Origin: Calliopsis andreniformis
Lineage: Eukaryota > Arthropoda > Insecta > Hymenoptera > Andrenidae
Length of the DNA stretch: 64,000 nucleotides
Direction of reading: 5' to 3'
Assembly (NCBI RefSeq): GCF_051401765.1
Contig: NW_027480429.1
Location: 11,970,157-12,034,156 of the forward strand
The notes below the pieces were generated by a model. It ran no database searches, had not been told where the DNA came from, and saw only the letters and a list, made by a program, of their open reading frames with translations. The position numbers were made by a program, and so were the translations under genes. Shown piece after piece: positions 62,541 through 64,000 of the stretch (its first letter is position 1; the number at the start of each line of letters is the position of its first letter).

Positions 62541-64000
62541 GTATAAAACTAATAATTGCAACCAGTGTGAAAGTAATGGGCATTTCTACGTTCCGGGCAA
62601 CCTAGGCTTCACTCTAGGGTGTTGCTCCACCACATCGAATAGCTACGGCCTTAGAAGTCAACGCCAGAAGCATAAAATACAGTATAAATACAACAGTTTT
62701 TCCATTGTATATCATGACTAATTGCAACCAGTGCGAAAGTAACGATCATTTCGACGTTTCGGGCATCCTAGGCTTACCTCTGAGGTGTTGCTCCACCAGA
62801 TCGAAGAGTTAGGGTCTAAGAAGTCAACACCGGAAGCATAAAGTACAATATAAATGCAACAGCTTTTCCATCGTAGGAAACGAATAATTGCAACCTATGT
62901 GAAGGTTATGGTCATATCTACGTTCCGGGCAACCTTGGCTTCACTGTAGGGTGTTGCTCCACCAGATCGAATAGGTAGGGCCATAGAAGCCTACGCCCGA
63001 AGCATAAAATACGATAAATATACGAGAGTTTTTCCATCCTATATCAGGAATAATTGCAACCAGTGTGAAAGTGATGGTCATTTCTACGTTCCGGGCAACG
63101 TAGGCTTCACTCCAGGGCGTTGTTCCACCAGATTGAACACTTAGGGCCTAAGAAGGCACCGCCAGAAGCATAAAATACAATATAAATACAACAGTTTTTC
63201 CATCGTATAAAACGAATAATTGCAACCAGTATGAAACTGATGGTCATTTCTACTTTCCGAGCAACCTAGGTTTCACCCTAGGGCGTTGCTCTAACAGATT
63301 GAATAGTTAGGGCCTTAGAAGTCAACGTCCGAAGCATAAAATGCAATAAAAATACAACAGTGTTTCCATCGTATAAAACGAATAATTGAAACGAGTTTGA
63401 AAGTGATGACCAATTCTACGTTCCGGGCAACCTAGGCTTCACTCTAGGGCGTTGCTCCACCAGATCGAATAGTTAGTGCCTTAGAAGTCAACGCCAGAAG
63501 CATAAAATACAATATAAATACAACAGCTTTTCCATCGTATAAAACGAATAATTGCAACCAGTATGAAACTTATGGTCATTTCTACTTTCCGAACAACCTA
63601 GGCTTCACCCTAGGGCGTTGCTCCCACAGATTGAATAGTTATGGCCTTAGAAGTCTACGCCCGAACCATAAAATGCAAAAAAATACAACAGTGTTTCCAT
63701 CATATAACAGGAATAATTGCGACCAGTTTGAAGGTGATGGGCAATTCTACGTTCCGGGCAATCTAGTCTTCACTCTAGGGCGTTGCTCCAACAGACCGAA
63801 TAGTTAGTGCCTTAGAAGTCAACGCCAGAAGCATAAAATACGATATAAATACAACAGCGTTTGCACCGTATAAAACGAATAATTGCAACCAGTGTGAAAG
63901 TTATGGTCATTTCTACATTCCGAGTAACCTGGGATCCACTCTAGGGCGTTGCTCCACCAGATCGAATAGTTAGGTCCATAGAAGTATACGCCAGAAGCAT
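62541..64000 (+). repeat. Zone VI HOR, next copy, cut by the window end
   Basis: This repeats 53.91-55.37 kb at offset 8630 bp (52 monomers minus 2) and 57.40-58.17 kb at 5145 bp. It keeps the GAAACGAGTTTGAAAGTG monomer, as in the first copy and unlike the second, so the first-copy arrangement is probably ancestral. The last 117 bases (63884-64000) are a partial monomer, and the array evidently continues past the window. Confidence 0.85.

Larger units (their letters stand above)
1..64000 (+). repeat. Satellite DNA array, ~166 bp monomer, about 385 head-to-tail copies
   Basis: Every line of the window contains the same set of landmarks in the same order and orientation. Phased on TGCAACCAG as position 1, a typical monomer has CCTAGG at about 45-50, GGGCGTTGC at 61-69, AGATCGAAT at 76-84, AGAAGCATAAAATAC from 110, ATATAAATACAACAG at 126-140 and CATCGTATAAAACG to 160. 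Monomer starts checked at 11942, 18744, 23889, 31681, 42971, 51935 and 63718 all fit whole numbers of 166 bp minus 10-27 bp. A consensus I assembled by eye is about 41% GC. No non-satellite sequence interrupts the array, and no coding gene, tRNA, rRNA or transposon is visible. Monomer size, homogenisation and HOR structure suggest centromeric or pericentromeric satellite (inference). Subtelomeric or other heterochromatic satellite is the alternative. Confidence 0.97.

Noticed and set aside
1..64000. TATA-like strings (TATAAATA, GTATAAAACG) twice per monomer as promoters
   Set aside because: They belong to the AT-rich tail of every monomer, and nothing downstream resembles a gene. Satellite transcription is possible but the sequence alone does not show it.
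1..64000. CRISPR-like regular repeat array
   Set aside because: The spacing is regular, but there are no unique spacers: the full 166 bp is repeated. Unit length, HORs and absence of cas genes point to eukaryotic satellite.
1..64000. Retroelement or other transposon insertion within the array
   Set aside because: No target-site duplication, terminal repeat, polypurine tract, coding remnant or break in the 166 bp phase was found on reading through the whole window.
1..64000. Inverted blocks of monomers, which are seen in some centromeres
   Set aside because: The landmarks CCTAGG...GATCGAATAG...GCATAAAATAC appear in the same order and strand throughout.

Overview
The whole 64 kb window is one uninterrupted satellite DNA array. 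A ~166 bp monomer is repeated head to tail in a single orientation from the first base to the last. With the monomer phased on TGCAACCAG, starts fall at 1, 167, 333, 499 and 665, and continue in register to 63718 and 63884. That gives about 385 complete monomers plus a 117 bp partial one, with a net drift of only about 27 bp. I see no gene, RNA gene, transposon, CRISPR array, unique spacer or inverted segment. Open frames of 60-108 codons occur on both strands but are by-products of translating the satellite.

This is eukaryotic heterochromatin, most plausibly a centromeric or pericentromeric array. The monomer is close to nucleosome length, the monomers are grouped into higher-order repeats (HORs), and the array is recently homogenised. 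I do not recognise the monomer sequence. A 166 bp candidate centromere repeat is reported for Prunus, and many other plants and animals carry satellites of 150-180 bp, so the length agrees with a plant source but does not prove one.

Layout, left to right. (I) 1-22.6 kb: a long, shuffled HOR of roughly 40-47 monomers (6.6-7.8 kb), with copies anchored at 1, 11942 and 18744 and partial copies between; two islands (about 5.0-7.1 and 9.7-10.7 kb) are more diverged. (II) 22.6-27.6 kb: a 7-monomer (1162 bp) duplication nested in a 13-monomer (2154 bp) tandem duplication. (III) 27.6-31.6 kb: a 12-monomer HOR (1991 bp) in two tandem copies. (IV) 31.6-41.4 kb: a zone dominated by two alternating monomer subfamilies (a ~332 bp dimer), overprinted by 12-, 18- and 19-monomer segment copies. 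(V) 41.4-53.8 kb: appearance of a subfamily carrying GGATCC, including a 13-monomer (2157 bp) tandem duplication at 47.5-51.8 kb. (VI) 53.8-64.0 kb: a 20/21-monomer HOR (3485/3319 bp) in two and a half copies, with patches from zone V.

Nothing here works together as an operon or pathway. The biology is the evolution of the array: successive in-register unequal exchanges or conversions at scales from 2 to over 40 monomers. All coordinates, offsets and identities below were read by eye, so breakpoints carry an uncertainty of tens of bases.
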